A stretch of 48,200 bases of DNA from Candidatus Harrisonbacteria bacterium CG10_big_fil_rev_8_21_14_0_10_49_15 (GTDB lineage Bacteria; Patescibacteriota; Minisyncoccia; UBA6257; 1-14-0-10-44-23). The notes under the pieces are model-generated. The model saw only the letters and a program-made list of their open reading frames with translations, was not told the origin of the DNA and did not search any database. The translations under genes and the position numbers were made by a program. Of this stretch, positions 6,939 through 14,452 are shown in pieces; positions within the stretch are counted from its first letter, which is position 1; each line of letters begins with the position of its first letter. The DNA lies in assembly GCA_002773415.1 (NCBI GenBank), contig PFBD01000015.1, positions 1 to 48,200 of the forward strand, in the 5' to 3' direction.

Positions 6939-8432
6939 ATGGAAATCTCCAAAGAAGTTCTACAAATCGCTGAGATTCTAAAACAAAATGGCCACCAAGC
7001 GTATTTGGTCGGCGGCTGCTTACGCGACCTGATAATGGAACGAGAGCCGAACGACTGGGACGTAGCCACCGACGCAAAACCAGACGTTCTTTTAGAGCTT
7101 TTTCCCGACAGCGTCTACGAAAATGAATTTGGAACCGTAGGGGTAAAAACGGAGTCCACAGACCCAAAACTAAAAGTCATCGAAGTCACCACATTCCGAG
7201 TAGAAGAGGCGTACACAGACAAGCGCCGCCCAGACAAAGTCCACTTTACCAAGAAAATCGAAGACGACCTAAGCCGTCGCGACTTTACCATGAACGCCTT
7301 AGCGCTTTCCCTTACCCAAAGCGATGCCGAGATCCTAGATCCATACGGGGGACTAGCAGACATCCAAGCGCAAATAATTCGGGCTGTAAGGGATCCACAC
7401 GAACGCTTTAGCGAAGACGCCTTGCGCCTTATGCGAGCGGTTCGCTTTTCAGCTCAGCTCGGTTTTAAAATAGAAAAAGGTACTGAATCCGCACTGGCAA
7501 AGCACGCGCCTCTTCTGGCCGGAGTTAGCCAAGAGAGGATCCGAGACGAGCTAACAAAACTGGTGATGAGCTCAGAAGCCACCGAAGGCATCAGACATAT
7601 GGTATCAACCGACCTTCTTAAATACGTTATCCCAGAGCTCCTGGAAGGAGTCAATTGCGAGCAAAACAAACACCACATCTACGACGTCTTTGAGCACAAT
7701 CTAAAGTCTTTAGAGTACTCCGTTAACCAAAACTACTCGCTCGTAGTCAGACTAGCCTCACTCCTACACGACGTTGGCAAGCCGGCCACGCGTCGCTGGA
7801 AGTCCGACCCGCGCGGCGCAAAACAGCAGGACGGCAAGGCAGGGGATTGGACCTTTTATGGCCACCAAGTAGTTGGGGCAAAAATAAGTAAAAAAATACT
7901 CCAACGCCTAAAATACTCCAAAGAGATAATTGAACGCGCCAGCCTGTTAGTACGCGAACATATGTTCGTTTACGACCCCGAAGTTGTCACTCTTGCCGGA
8001 GTCCGCCGCCTACGAGCGCGCGTCGGCGATGAAAATTTAGAGGACCTTATCAAAGTTCGCGAGGCCGACCGCATTGGGTCCGGCGTCCCCAAAGCTCAGC
8101 CTTATCGACTACGCTACCTGCAAGCAATGCTGGAAAAAGTAAAGACAGATCCAATCAGCCCGAAGATGCTCGCTATTGATGGCGGAGCGCTAATGACAGA
8201 GCTAGGCATTCAGCCAGGGCCGCGCCTTGGCCACATCATCGCCGGCCTTTTAGAGAGCGTCCTGGAAGACCCAAACCAAAACACCAAAGACAATCTGCTC
8301 TCACTTGCTAAAACACTCAACAACCTTTCCGACAAAGAACTGGAGCAGATCCGTGCAAAAGGAAAAGAAAAAGCCGAGGCCACCCAAGAATACATAGACG
8401 AAGAGATCAAAAAGAAGTACTTCGTTACGTAG
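6939..8432 (+). CDS. cca: CCA tRNA nucleotidyltransferase with HD domain
   Basis: 497 residues. It adds or repairs the 3' CCA end of tRNAs from CTP and ATP. The N-terminal head domain shows LVGGCLRD and the metal-binding DWDVATD; RRDFTMNALAL and the neck region follow. The central part carries an HD phosphohydrolase motif (LLHDVGKPATRRW, near residue 268). The length fits bacterial CCA enzymes with an HD domain. The ATG at 6939 is chosen because the longer frame reads backwards into the tRNA gene. Neither tRNA in the window encodes CCA, so this enzyme is essential here. It is probably co-transcribed with the tRNA upstream. The 3' end folds into a hairpin that includes the stop codon. Confidence 0.93.
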   Translation: MEISKEVLQIAEILKQNGHQAYLVGGCLRDLIMEREPNDWDVATDAKPDVLLELFPDSVYENEFGTVGVKTESTDPKLKVIEVTTFRVEEAYTDKRRPDKVHFTKKIEDDLSRRDFTMNALALSLTQSDAEILDPYGGLADIQAQIIRAVRDPHERFSEDALRLMRAVRFSAQLGFKIEKGTESALAKHAPLLAGVSQERIRDELTKLVMSSEATEGIRHMVSTDLLKYVIPELLEGVNCEQNKHHIYDVFEHNLKSLEYSVNQNYSLVVRLASLLHDVGKPATRRWKSDPRGAKQQDGKAGDWTFYGHQVVGAKISKKILQRLKYSKEIIERASLLVREHMFVYDPEVVTLAGVRRLRARVGDENLEDLIKVREADRIGSGVPKAQPYRLRYLQAMLEKVKTDPISPKMLAIDGGALMTELGIQPGPRLGHIIAGLLESVLEDPNQNTKDNLLSLAKTLNNLSDKELEQIRAKGKEKAEATQEYIDEEIKKKYFVT

Positions 8433-8451
8433 CTTGCTACGTAACGAAGTA
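8418..8451 (+). terminator. Hairpin overlapping the cca stop codon
   Basis: A perfect 15-bp stem (8418-8432 with 8437-8451) and a 4-nt loop. The TAG stop is inside the stem. The T-run is weak, so it may act as a stability element rather than a complete terminator. A similar stop-codon hairpin occurs at 15971-15992. Confidence 0.65.
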
Positions 8452-8522
8452 TCTCTTCAATTTCTAATTCCGCTTCAATGCTATTGAGAATTGATCTGGA
8501 TTCGGGTATTCTTTTGGGGTAT

Positions 8523-8593
8523 CGGGCTGTCGTATACCGGTAGTATGCACGATTCGGGTTCGTGCGGACTGGGTTCAATTCCCAGCAGCCCGA
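8523..8593 (+). tRNA. tRNA-Pro(CGG)
   Basis: Acceptor CGGGCTG pairs with CAGCCCG, the C1:G72 start typical of bacterial tRNA-Pro. The anticodon loop TTCGGGT gives anticodon CGG, and the T-arm is CTGGGTTCAATTCCCAG. CCA is not encoded. A T-run follows directly and can end the transcript. Confidence 0.92.
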
Positions 8594-8635
8594 CTTTTTT
8601 ATATATTAGTCAAACCAGGCTAGATTAATGCACGC

Positions 8636-8965
8636 ATGACATTTGACCAATACCAAGAATTTACAAAAAAGACCGCCGTCTACCCCACAGTAGGCCAAAG
8701 CTATGTATACCCAGTGATGGGTCTAGCAGGGGAGACCGGCGAAGTCGCCGAAAAAGTAAAAAAGATCTTCCGTGACAGCGACGGGGTGGTTACAGAAGAA
8801 CGCCGCGATATGATAAAAAAGGAACTTGGCGATGTCCTTTGGTATGTCAGCCAGGTTGCGGCTGAGTTTGGCCTTTCGCTAGAGGACGTCGCTTCGCACA
8901 ACATGGAAAAACTCCTCTCCCGCGTGGAAACGGGAACTGTCAAAGGAGACGGAGATCAGCGCTAA
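8636..8965 (+). CDS. MazG-like nucleotide pyrophosphohydrolase
   Basis: 109 residues of all-alpha NTP pyrophosphohydrolase type. The metal-binding pattern is visible as GETGEVAEK (about residues 31-39) and KKELGDVLWYV (about 61-71), the E-x2-E and E-x2-D ligands of the MazG/dUTPase-like superfamily. Enzymes of this single-domain kind hydrolyse non-canonical or excess (d)NTPs to the monophosphate. No Shine-Dalgarno site is seen. It stands alone between tRNA-Pro and the convergent ndh gene. Confidence 0.85.
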   Translation: MTFDQYQEFTKKTAVYPTVGQSYVYPVMGLAGETGEVAEKVKKIFRDSDGVVTEERRDMIKKELGDVLWYVSQVAAEFGLSLEDVASHNMEKLLSRVETGTVKGDGDQR

Positions 8966-9000
8966 AATACTCAAGCACTTATTGCTAGGAAACCGCGTTT

Positions 9001-10287
9001 TCAGTCGTTCTTCACGTACACCCTCACCCCTTTGGTCCAAATCACAACCGCCCTAGCAAAAGACATAATAGAAACCAGGTACTTAAACTCCACCAACAAC
9101 TTCAAAAGCCAGCCACCAAACCCGGCAAAAACAAAGCTGCGTACCTTTGCAATTGCAAACTTACCGCCAATAGGAATAACATAAGGATAATCCCTAAGCT
9201 GATACGAAACAAACGCCGGCCTTGTTTTCTTATGCGTCGCAAACGCTATCTCCTCAAGAATGTTAGCCGCGGCAACAGCGGCCTGGTCAAGCGCGGCCGT
9301 CGCGGTTGCCGGCGCCATTTTTCCACTCACCGAGTCAACAAAGCAAACCGCGTCGCCAACACCATAAGCATGACTCCGCATCCGCTCATCCAAAGCGGGA
9401 ATGCCCAGCTGCATCTGCTCGTCAACAAGCACGGCGCCACGCTCATCTTTAGCAAATCCGGAATTCTTTAATATCTCCGGCTGCTTGATGCCTCCTGTCC
9501 AAACAAAAAGATCATAGGGGACAGTGGCACCATTTATAAGGCGCACATCTGACTCAGTAACTTCACTAATAAAACTGCCATATTCACCAGCAACACCAAG
9601 TTCATCAAGCCGGCGCTGTGCCCGCGCGACAACCGCCGGCACAAACCCCGGCAGCACGGTAGGCGCTCCATCCACCAAGGTAATCGCCGCGCGACAGGTC
9701 TTGGGCAGCATCTCGGACTCCGGACACAACCACTGCGAAAGCTCGCCGGCAAGCTCCACGCCGGTCGGACCGGCTCCGCCAATAACAACCTTAAACTCCT
9801 TGCCGCTCCAGCCCTCACTAAGCATAGTTATCTTCTCCCGTAAGCGCACTGCGTCCGTAAATGTCTTTAACGGAAAAGCATATTCAGAAATCCCAACAAT
9901 ACCAAAATCATTCACCTGCGCGCCCGGCGCCAAAACTACATATTCATAATTAAGCGCCTCTCCGCTATCCAATCTCAACTTCTTCTCGTCTACCTCCACA
10001 GACTCAACCCTGCCCACAACCACCTCCACAGGCAAAGAGCCTACAAGCTCTTTCAAGGAAACCGTAACAACATCGCGCAAGCCACGCATACTCGCAGCCT
10101 GCTGAGCAGTCGTCGCCACCTCGTACAAAGTTGGGGTGTAGGTATGGTAAGAGTGCGCCTCAACAAGCTGAATCTTATATTGAGCGGAACAGCCAAGTCG
10201 CCGCAAACCCCTTGCTAAAAGAACAGTCGCTCGCAAGCCACCAAAACCCGCCCCTACAATTACAATTTCACTTCGCTTCGTTGTCAT
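9001..10287 (-). CDS. ndh: Type II NADH dehydrogenase (NDH-2)
   Basis: 428 residues. A membrane-associated FAD enzyme that moves electrons from NADH to quinone without pumping protons. The FAD-binding Rossmann motif IVIVGAGFGGLRA is at the N-terminus, the NADH-binding motif KVVIGGAGPTGVELAGEL at about 165-182, and a second FAD contact YGVGDAVCF near 308. The C-terminal segment is amphipathic and basic (FVFAGFGGWLLKLLVEFKYLV), as expected for membrane attachment. Many CPR bacteria lack respiratory chains, so its quinone partner is an open question; oxygen scavenging or NAD recycling is possible. It is transcribed divergently from adk. Its -10 box TATACT (10294-10299) is 6 nt before the ATG, implying a leaderless mRNA. 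Confidence 0.88.
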   Translation of the reverse strand: MTTKRSEIVIVGAGFGGLRATVLLARGLRRLGCSAQYKIQLVEAHSYHTYTPTLYEVATTAQQAASMRGLRDVVTVSLKELVGSLPVEVVVGRVESVEVDEKKLRLDSGEALNYEYVVLAPGAQVNDFGIVGISEYAFPLKTFTDAVRLREKITMLSEGWSGKEFKVVIGGAGPTGVELAGELSQWLCPESEMLPKTCRAAITLVDGAPTVLPGFVPAVVARAQRRLDELGVAGEYGSFISEVTESDVRLINGATVPYDLFVWTGGIKQPEILKNSGFAKDERGAVLVDEQMQLGIPALDERMRSHAYGVGDAVCFVDSVSGKMAPATATAALDQAAVAAANILEEIAFATHKKTRPAFVSYQLRDYPYVIPIGGKFAIAKVRSFVFAGFGGWLLKLLVEFKYLVSIMSFARAVVIWTKGVRVYVKND

Positions 10288-10293
10288 GGCCTT

Positions 10294-10305
10294 AGTATAT
10301 ATGAT
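10294..10305. promoter_or_regulatory. Back-to-back -10 boxes of divergent ndh and adk
   Basis: TATACT on the minus strand (10294-10299) abuts TATGAT on the plus strand (10300-10305). The two genes start 30 bp apart, so polymerase binding for one should exclude the other. Confidence 0.5.
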
Positions 10306-10317
10306 AAGCTACTTCTT

Positions 10318-10995
10318 ATGAAACAGGCTATTCTCATTTTTGGCACGCCCGGAAGCGGTAAGGGAACACAGGCTAATCTTTTAGAGTGGACAAAAGGTTT
10401 TTACCATTTTGATAGCGGTAAACAACTACGAGCGATTTTGCACGACCCTACTCGTCAAGATGACCCGTTTATTAAACGCGAGCGGGCCCTTAATGACGAA
10501 GGCACCCTCAACACCCCAAGTTGGGTTTTAGAAATGTTTAAAACTGAAGCTGACAAAATCGGTAAAGCCGGGATGAGTATAGTTTATAGTGGTTCGCCCC
10601 GAACAATCTACGAAGCTTTCGGAGATGAAAAAAATGAAGGCCTGATCTCCTTCCTGCAAAATCTCTACGGTAAAGAAAATGTTCGTGCATTTTATCTAGA
10701 TATTAATCCAAGCCTTGCCGCCGCTAGAAACAAGGTCCGGCGCACCTGCACAGTTTGCACAAATCCGGTATTAGGAGATGCGCCGGTAACCGTCTGCCCA
10801 CTATGCGAAGGGGAGCTTAAAATCCGTATTGATGATAATCCAGAAACATATAAAAATCGCTATGACCAATATGTGACTCGGACCATGCCCATCATAGAAC
10901 AGTTACGAAAAGAAGGCTTTTCAATTACAGAGTTAGACGCAGCAAAGAAACCACACGAAATCTTTGCCGAAATTAAAACAGCTCTAGTCGTATGA
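10318..10995 (+). CDS. adk: Adenylate kinase (zinc-finger lid type)
   Basis: 225 residues. It interconverts ATP plus AMP and two ADP. The P-loop GTPGSGKGT is at residues 9-17. The lid carries a Cys4 zinc-binding set, CTVC at about 142-145 and CPLC at about 160-163, as in Gram-positive-type adenylate kinases. The nucleotide-monophosphate site normally read as GFPR is GSPRT here, a small departure. The stop overlaps the start of map by 4 nt (ATGA), a translationally coupled pair. In most bacteria adk-map sits in the secY ribosomal-protein operon; here it stands outside it. Confidence 0.88.
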   Translation: MKQAILIFGTPGSGKGTQANLLEWTKGFYHFDSGKQLRAILHDPTRQDDPFIKRERALNDEGTLNTPSWVLEMFKTEADKIGKAGMSIVYSGSPRTIYEAFGDEKNEGLISFLQNLYGKENVRAFYLDINPSLAAARNKVRRTCTVCTNPVLGDAPVTVCPLCEGELKIRIDDNPETYKNRYDQYVTRTMPIIEQLRKEGFSITELDAAKKPHEIFAEIKTALVV

Positions 10996-11750
10996 GCCTC
11001 ATCAAGAATGAGTCAGAGCTAGCCAAGATCCGTCACTCCGGAGCCATCCACCGCGAGGTAATGGCTAAGCTTAAGGCCGGTATCAAACCGGGCGTTACTC
11101 CTAAAGAGCTAGACACTCTCGCCAAACGGCTGATAGAAGATGCCGGCGCCCAGCCGAGCTTTCTAGGCTACCAACCGACCGGCGCCACCAAACCATATCC
11201 GGCCACCATCTGCGCCTCCTTAAACGAAGTCGTGGTTCACGGTGTACCTACAGATAAACCACTCCAAGCCGGTGATGTTTTTTCCATAGACATGGGCGTC
11301 TTATACCAAGGCTATCACTCAGACGCCGCTATTACCGTCATCGTCGGCGGCCGAGCAGATAACAAAGTCCACGAACTCCTCACCGTCACCAAGCAGGCTC
11401 TAACCCTCGGCATTGCCGCCGCACAAGTCGGCAACACCCTGGGCGACATCGGCTCTGGCATCGGAAGCTTTTGTAAGGAGCACGGCTTGGCCGTCATCCA
11501 AGGGCTGACCGGCCACGGCATTGGCACCGAACTTCACGAAGACCCATATGTATTTAACGAAGGCCAGCCGGACCAGGGGATGAAGCTAGAAGCCGGCATG
11601 GTTCTAGCCATTGAACCAATGACATCCCTAGGATCACCGCGCATCACCCAAAATAAAGACGAAGGCTACGCCACCGTTGACAACAGCCTCTCCGCCCACT
11701 TTGAACACACCATCATCCTCACTGAATCCGGCCCCCAAGTCATCACCTAA
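10992..11750 (+). CDS. map: Methionine aminopeptidase type I
   Basis: 252 residues. It removes the initiator methionine from nascent proteins. Metal ligands of the pita-bread fold are visible: SIDMGVLYQGYHSDAA (two Asp), GHGIGTELHEDPYV (His), and AIEPM and the final Glu near HFEHTIILTESG. The length is normal for the type I bacterial enzyme without extensions. It overlaps adk by 4 nt and shares its transcript. It ends 24 nt before the terminator-type hairpin at 11775. Confidence 0.94.
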   Translation: MSLIKNESELAKIRHSGAIHREVMAKLKAGIKPGVTPKELDTLAKRLIEDAGAQPSFLGYQPTGATKPYPATICASLNEVVVHGVPTDKPLQAGDVFSIDMGVLYQGYHSDAAITVIVGGRADNKVHELLTVTKQALTLGIAAAQVGNTLGDIGSGIGSFCKEHGLAVIQGLTGHGIGTELHEDPYVFNEGQPDQGMKLEAGMVLAIEPMTSLGSPRITQNKDEGYATVDNSLSAHFEHTIILTESGPQVIT

Positions 11751-11774
11751 AAATTCCCCACCCCGGCCTAATTT

Positions 11775-11824
11775 AAACGGCTCACACGCTCAAACCTTTT
11801 TAAAAAACAGCGTATGAGCCGTTT
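11775..11824. terminator. Terminator hairpin (AACGGCTCACA family)
   Basis: AAACGGCTCACACGCT (11775-11790) pairs with AGCGTATGAGCCGTTT (11809-11824), one mismatch. The first 20 nt match the hairpin at 18262. Confidence 0.75.
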
Positions 11825-11840
11825 CCCTTCCCCACCAACA

Positions 11841-11876
11841 CCACATTATGACATTAGCAATAATGTCATAATGTGG
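11841..11876. promoter_or_regulatory. Palindromic operator 1
   Basis: Two perfect 16-bp arms, CCACATTATGACATTA and its inverse, with a GCAA centre. It abuts the -10 box TATAGT (11877-11882) of the regulator gene, so a bound repressor would cover the promoter. Near-identical sites lie at 12170-12207 and 12884-12933. Confidence 0.75.
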
Positions 11877-11889
11877 TATAGTAAAAGTG

Positions 11890-12165
11890 ATGAAAAACTC
11901 CAAGCAGATCGAACGCCACTTTAAAGGTATCGCCAATCATTGGCGCATTGAAGTCATGCTCTTGCTTGCACAAGAGGATAGCCTAAGCCTGGAAAAGATA
12001 GCAAAACGCCTAGGCGCTAATTTCCAAACCATGGCTGAACATGTCCGAAGGCTTCACGTAGCCGGTCTTGTGGATAAAAAATACCACGGCCGAGAAGTCC
12101 ATCACTCGCTTTCACCCTACGGCAAAAAATTTGTCTCTTTTCTCCACGTCGTCCAAAAACTCTAA
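11890..12165 (+). CDS. ArsR-like winged-helix transcription regulator
   Basis: 91 residues of winged-helix type: IANHWRIEVMLLLAQ (first helix), LSLEKIAKRLGANFQTMAEHVRRL (helix-turn-helix), then AGLVDKKYHGREVHHSLS (the wing). This is the ArsR/SmtB-type layout. No cysteine pair for metal sensing is present, so the signal is unknown. The ATG at 11890 lies 7 nt after the -10 box TATAGT, giving a leaderless mRNA. The perfect palindrome overlapping this promoter, and copies before and after the next gene, make auto-repression and control of the metallo-beta-lactamase-fold gene the simplest reading. Confidence 0.82.
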   Translation: MKNSKQIERHFKGIANHWRIEVMLLLAQEDSLSLEKIAKRLGANFQTMAEHVRRLHVAGLVDKKYHGREVHHSLSPYGKKFVSFLHVVQKL

Positions 12166-12169
12166 CCAC

Positions 12170-12207
12170 ACAACATTATGACATTAGCAATAATGTCATA
12201 ATGTTGT
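12170..12207. promoter_or_regulatory. Palindromic operator 2
   Basis: Perfect 17-bp arms (12170-12186 and 12191-12207) with the same GCAA centre as operator 1. The right arm runs into TATATC, which occupies the same place relative to the palindrome as the -10 box of the regulator gene. Confidence 0.75.
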
Positions 12208-12222
12208 ATATCGAGTGTATAT

Positions 12223-12879
12223 ATGAAAGTACAAAAATTTCATCACTCTTGCTTGCTAATCGAAGACGGAGATACGAGCGTTCTTATAGACCCGGGAGTT
12301 TTTAGTTTTGGACCAAACAGAATAAGCGCGGAATCTCTACCAAAGATAGACGCAATCCTTATAACTCACAAACACGCCGACCACTGTCACCCACCGACCA
12401 TCAAACAACTCATTGAGCGCGACAACGCAACCGTCTACTGCAACGCTGACATTGCCAGCGAACTTGTTACACAAGGAATAAACACTCAAACGATCGTCGT
12501 CCCAGAAGACATCAAACTTAAAGAAATAGCCATAGCCTCAGTTGCGGGCGAACATGAACCACTACCAGTGCCAATTCCGCAAAACAATGGCTTTTACATC
12601 AACCATCGTTTACTTCACCCCGGTGATAGCCACTCATTTGAACAAAACCTAAAAAACCCTCCAGAGATCCTCGCCTTACCAATCGCCGCGCCATGGGGGA
12701 CGGTAACCCGCGCCATTGAAATAGCGCTCGCCCTAAAACCAAAGCACGTCATCCCAATTCACGATGCTATAATTAGCAATATCTTCCTGCCGCGCCTCCA
12801 CGAAATGTGCGCGTCCGTACTAAACAAGGCAGGCATCCAGTTCCACCCACTCCAACCCGGCGAAATCCTAGAGCTCTAA
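12223..12879 (+). CDS. Metallo-beta-lactamase-fold hydrolase (UlaG/UPF0173-like)
   Basis: 218 residues with the MBL metal-binding motif ITHKHADHCHPP (HxHxDH, about residues 49-57), a following LLHPGDSH with the Asp/His ligands, and a late His in KHVIPIHDA. The opening (KFHHSCLLIEDGDTSVLIDPG) is that of the UlaG/UPF0173 group, hydrolases of phosphodiester or lactone-type substrates; the substrate here is unknown. It lies between palindromic operators 2 and 3 and downstream of the ArsR-like gene, so it is the probable target of that regulator. Confidence 0.85.
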   Translation: MKVQKFHHSCLLIEDGDTSVLIDPGVFSFGPNRISAESLPKIDAILITHKHADHCHPPTIKQLIERDNATVYCNADIASELVTQGINTQTIVVPEDIKLKEIAIASVAGEHEPLPVPIPQNNGFYINHRLLHPGDSHSFEQNLKNPPEILALPIAAPWGTVTRAIEIALALKPKHVIPIHDAIISNIFLPRLHEMCASVLNKAGIQFHPLQPGEILEL

Positions 12880-12883
12880 AACC

Positions 12884-12933
12884 ACAGCTACAACATTATG
12901 ACATTATTGCTAATGTCATAATGTTGTAGCTGT
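12884..12933. promoter_or_regulatory. Palindromic operator 3
   Basis: Perfect 23-bp arms (12884-12906 and 12911-12933) with centre TTGC, the inverse of the GCAA of the other two. It lies after the MBL gene and before a TATACT -10 box (12959-12964) of the glycosyltransferase. Without a T-run it is less likely to be a terminator. Confidence 0.65.
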
Positions 12934-12996
12934 AAAATTGCGGGAGAAATATTCATGATATACTTCTAATATCCTAATCAGTTAAACACTCTCCGT

Positions 12997-13761
12997 ATGG
13001 CGAACGTATTTCTTTCAGTAGTGATCCCCGCGCACAATGAAGCGCGGCGACTCCCACTCACACTCATAGACATTGACCGCCACCTCGCGGCCAAGGACTA
13101 TAGCTATGAAATTATAGTGGCGCTAAGCCCAAGCCAAGACAATACCGCCGAGATATTAGACCGCTTTAAAGGCCTACTCAAGCCACTGCGCGTCGTTAAC
13201 CTCAAGGAAAACAAAGGCCGTGGGTATGCCGTAATAGAAGGCATGAAAACCGCCAAGGGGCAGTGGCGCCTAGCCATGGACGCGGATAACTCTGTTTCCA
13301 TCACCGAATTGGAAAAGATGCTGCCCTACCTCGGAGACAAAACTCAAAAAAAGGCCAAGTATCACGAAGTCTATGACATCGCCATTGCATCTCGCTTCAC
13401 TAGTGGCGCACATAACGACCCGGCCGAACCGGCCAGTAGAAAGTGGCAACACGCGCTCACGCGCCTGCTGGTTACTAAAGGAGTCAAGGATCCAAATTGC
13501 GGCTTTAAGGTATTTTCCGCACAGGCCACAGAAGCCATTTTTCCGAACCTCAAAACCACTGGCTGGCTCACGGAAGCCGAAGCCCTACGAATGGCACAAA
13601 AACTTGGCTATAGCATCTACGAAACACCAGTCTTTTATTCTTATGACAACAGCAACCCAAGGCAGACAAAAGATCACTGGCAAATACTCAAGGACATTCT
13701 TAAAATAAGCATGAAACGGGGAACTGACCTTCCAACATCAAGCACTGGTAAAAAAGCCTAA
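12997..13761 (+). CDS. Family 2 glycosyltransferase (dolichyl-phosphate glucosyltransferase-like)
   Basis: 254 residues of GT-A fold. The opening SVVIPAHNEARRLPLTL, the nucleotide-sugar-binding region LRVVNLKENKGRGYAVIEGM, and the DADNS motif (about residue 92, metal-binding DxD variant) match the ALG5/DPG-synthase-like branch of GT2. The later FKVFSAQATEAIF is typical as well. Such enzymes usually load a sugar onto a polyprenyl phosphate at the membrane for surface glycan or glycoprotein assembly. There is no TM helix here. The last 12 residues are Ser/Thr-rich. The upstream palindrome may place it under the ArsR-like regulator. Confidence 0.85.
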   Translation: MANVFLSVVIPAHNEARRLPLTLIDIDRHLAAKDYSYEIIVALSPSQDNTAEILDRFKGLLKPLRVVNLKENKGRGYAVIEGMKTAKGQWRLAMDADNSVSITELEKMLPYLGDKTQKKAKYHEVYDIAIASRFTSGAHNDPAEPASRKWQHALTRLLVTKGVKDPNCGFKVFSAQATEAIFPNLKTTGWLTEAEALRMAQKLGYSIYETPVFYSYDNSNPRQTKDHWQILKDILKISMKRGTDLPTSSTGKKA

Positions 13762-13881
13762 CCCGTGTTATTCTATCCTAACTAAATCAGTATAGTAGGA
13801 AAGGTTAACTGGAATTTACGAAATCTAAACTCTTAAAATAACCCGCGTGTCGCGGGCACGACGGGGATAAAATATACATTA
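13762..13881 (+). promoter_or_regulatory. greA promoter region with GC hairpin
   Basis: A 6-bp stem CCCGCG/CGCGGG (13842-13856) lies just upstream of TAAAAT (13868-13873). That -10 box is 8 nt before the greA ATG, so the mRNA should be nearly leaderless. No gene is seen. Confidence 0.5.
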
Positions 13882-14337
13882 ATGGACCATTACATAACCC
13901 AGCAAAAACTGGAACAGCTCACTCAAGAGCTAGAGGAATATCGAACCACTAAACGCCAAGAAGTGGCCCGTCGTTTGAAGCGAGCCAAAGAACTTGGCGA
14001 TCTCTCCGAAAACTCGGAGTACTTTGAAGCGCGTGAACAGCAGCAGCGTGTCGAAGGCCGCATCCTGGAACTAGAAGACATTTTGCGTAACGCGCAGATA
14101 ATTGAAATGACCCACGGCGCAAAGACCATTCAGCTCGGCGGCACTCTCACCACAAGCAAAAACGGTAACAAGGTAAAGTTCACCATTGTCGGTGCCGATG
14201 AAGTAAACCCGGAAGAAGGTTACATTTCCAACGAATCACCGCTTGGTCAAGCGTTTCTAGGCAAAGCAGTAGGTGACAAAGTTACCGTGGCCACCCCAGG
14301 CGGTAAATCCATCTACACGATAGAAAGCATCGACTAA
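13882..14337 (+). CDS. greA: Transcription elongation factor GreA
   Basis: 151 residues. It rescues backtracked RNA polymerase by stimulating transcript cleavage. The N-terminal coiled coil (about 1-75) carries the acidic tip region LGDLSENSEYFEAREQQ, with the DLSENxEY signature. The C-terminal FKBP-like domain (80-151) has the usual GxDEVNPEEGYISNESPLGQAFLGK stretch. Length is standard. The start is set by the -10 box 8 nt upstream and the match to family N-termini. Confidence 0.95.
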   Translation: MDHYITQQKLEQLTQELEEYRTTKRQEVARRLKRAKELGDLSENSEYFEAREQQQRVEGRILELEDILRNAQIIEMTHGAKTIQLGGTLTTSKNGNKVKFTIVGADEVNPEEGYISNESPLGQAFLGKAVGDKVTVATPGGKSIYTIESID

Positions 14338-14340
14338 GTT

Positions 14341-14452
14341 TCCGAATAGCGAATCGGAAAACGAATCAGCGAATTGCAGGCCGGTAAAAATCGCGGTAGA
14401 ATAAAGCGTACTCACATTCGATGATTCGCATCTAATTCGTTATTCGCACACC
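14341..14452 (+). repeat. ATTCG-rich dispersed repeat before lysS
   Basis: Wording such as GAATAGCGAATCGG, CGAATCAGCGAATT and CATTCGATGATTCGC, ending TCGCACACC just before the ATG. A sister copy precedes the gene at 22961. TAGAAT at 14397-14402 is a possible -10 box within it. Confidence 0.6.

Noticed and set aside
9524-9949. 141-residue plus-strand frame inside ndh
   Set aside because: It is a shadow of the NDH-2 gene, with no family likeness or start signal.
12170-12933. Palindromes as transcription terminators
   Set aside because: They lack T-runs and two of them end directly at -10 boxes, which fits operators better; a dual role cannot be excluded for the third.
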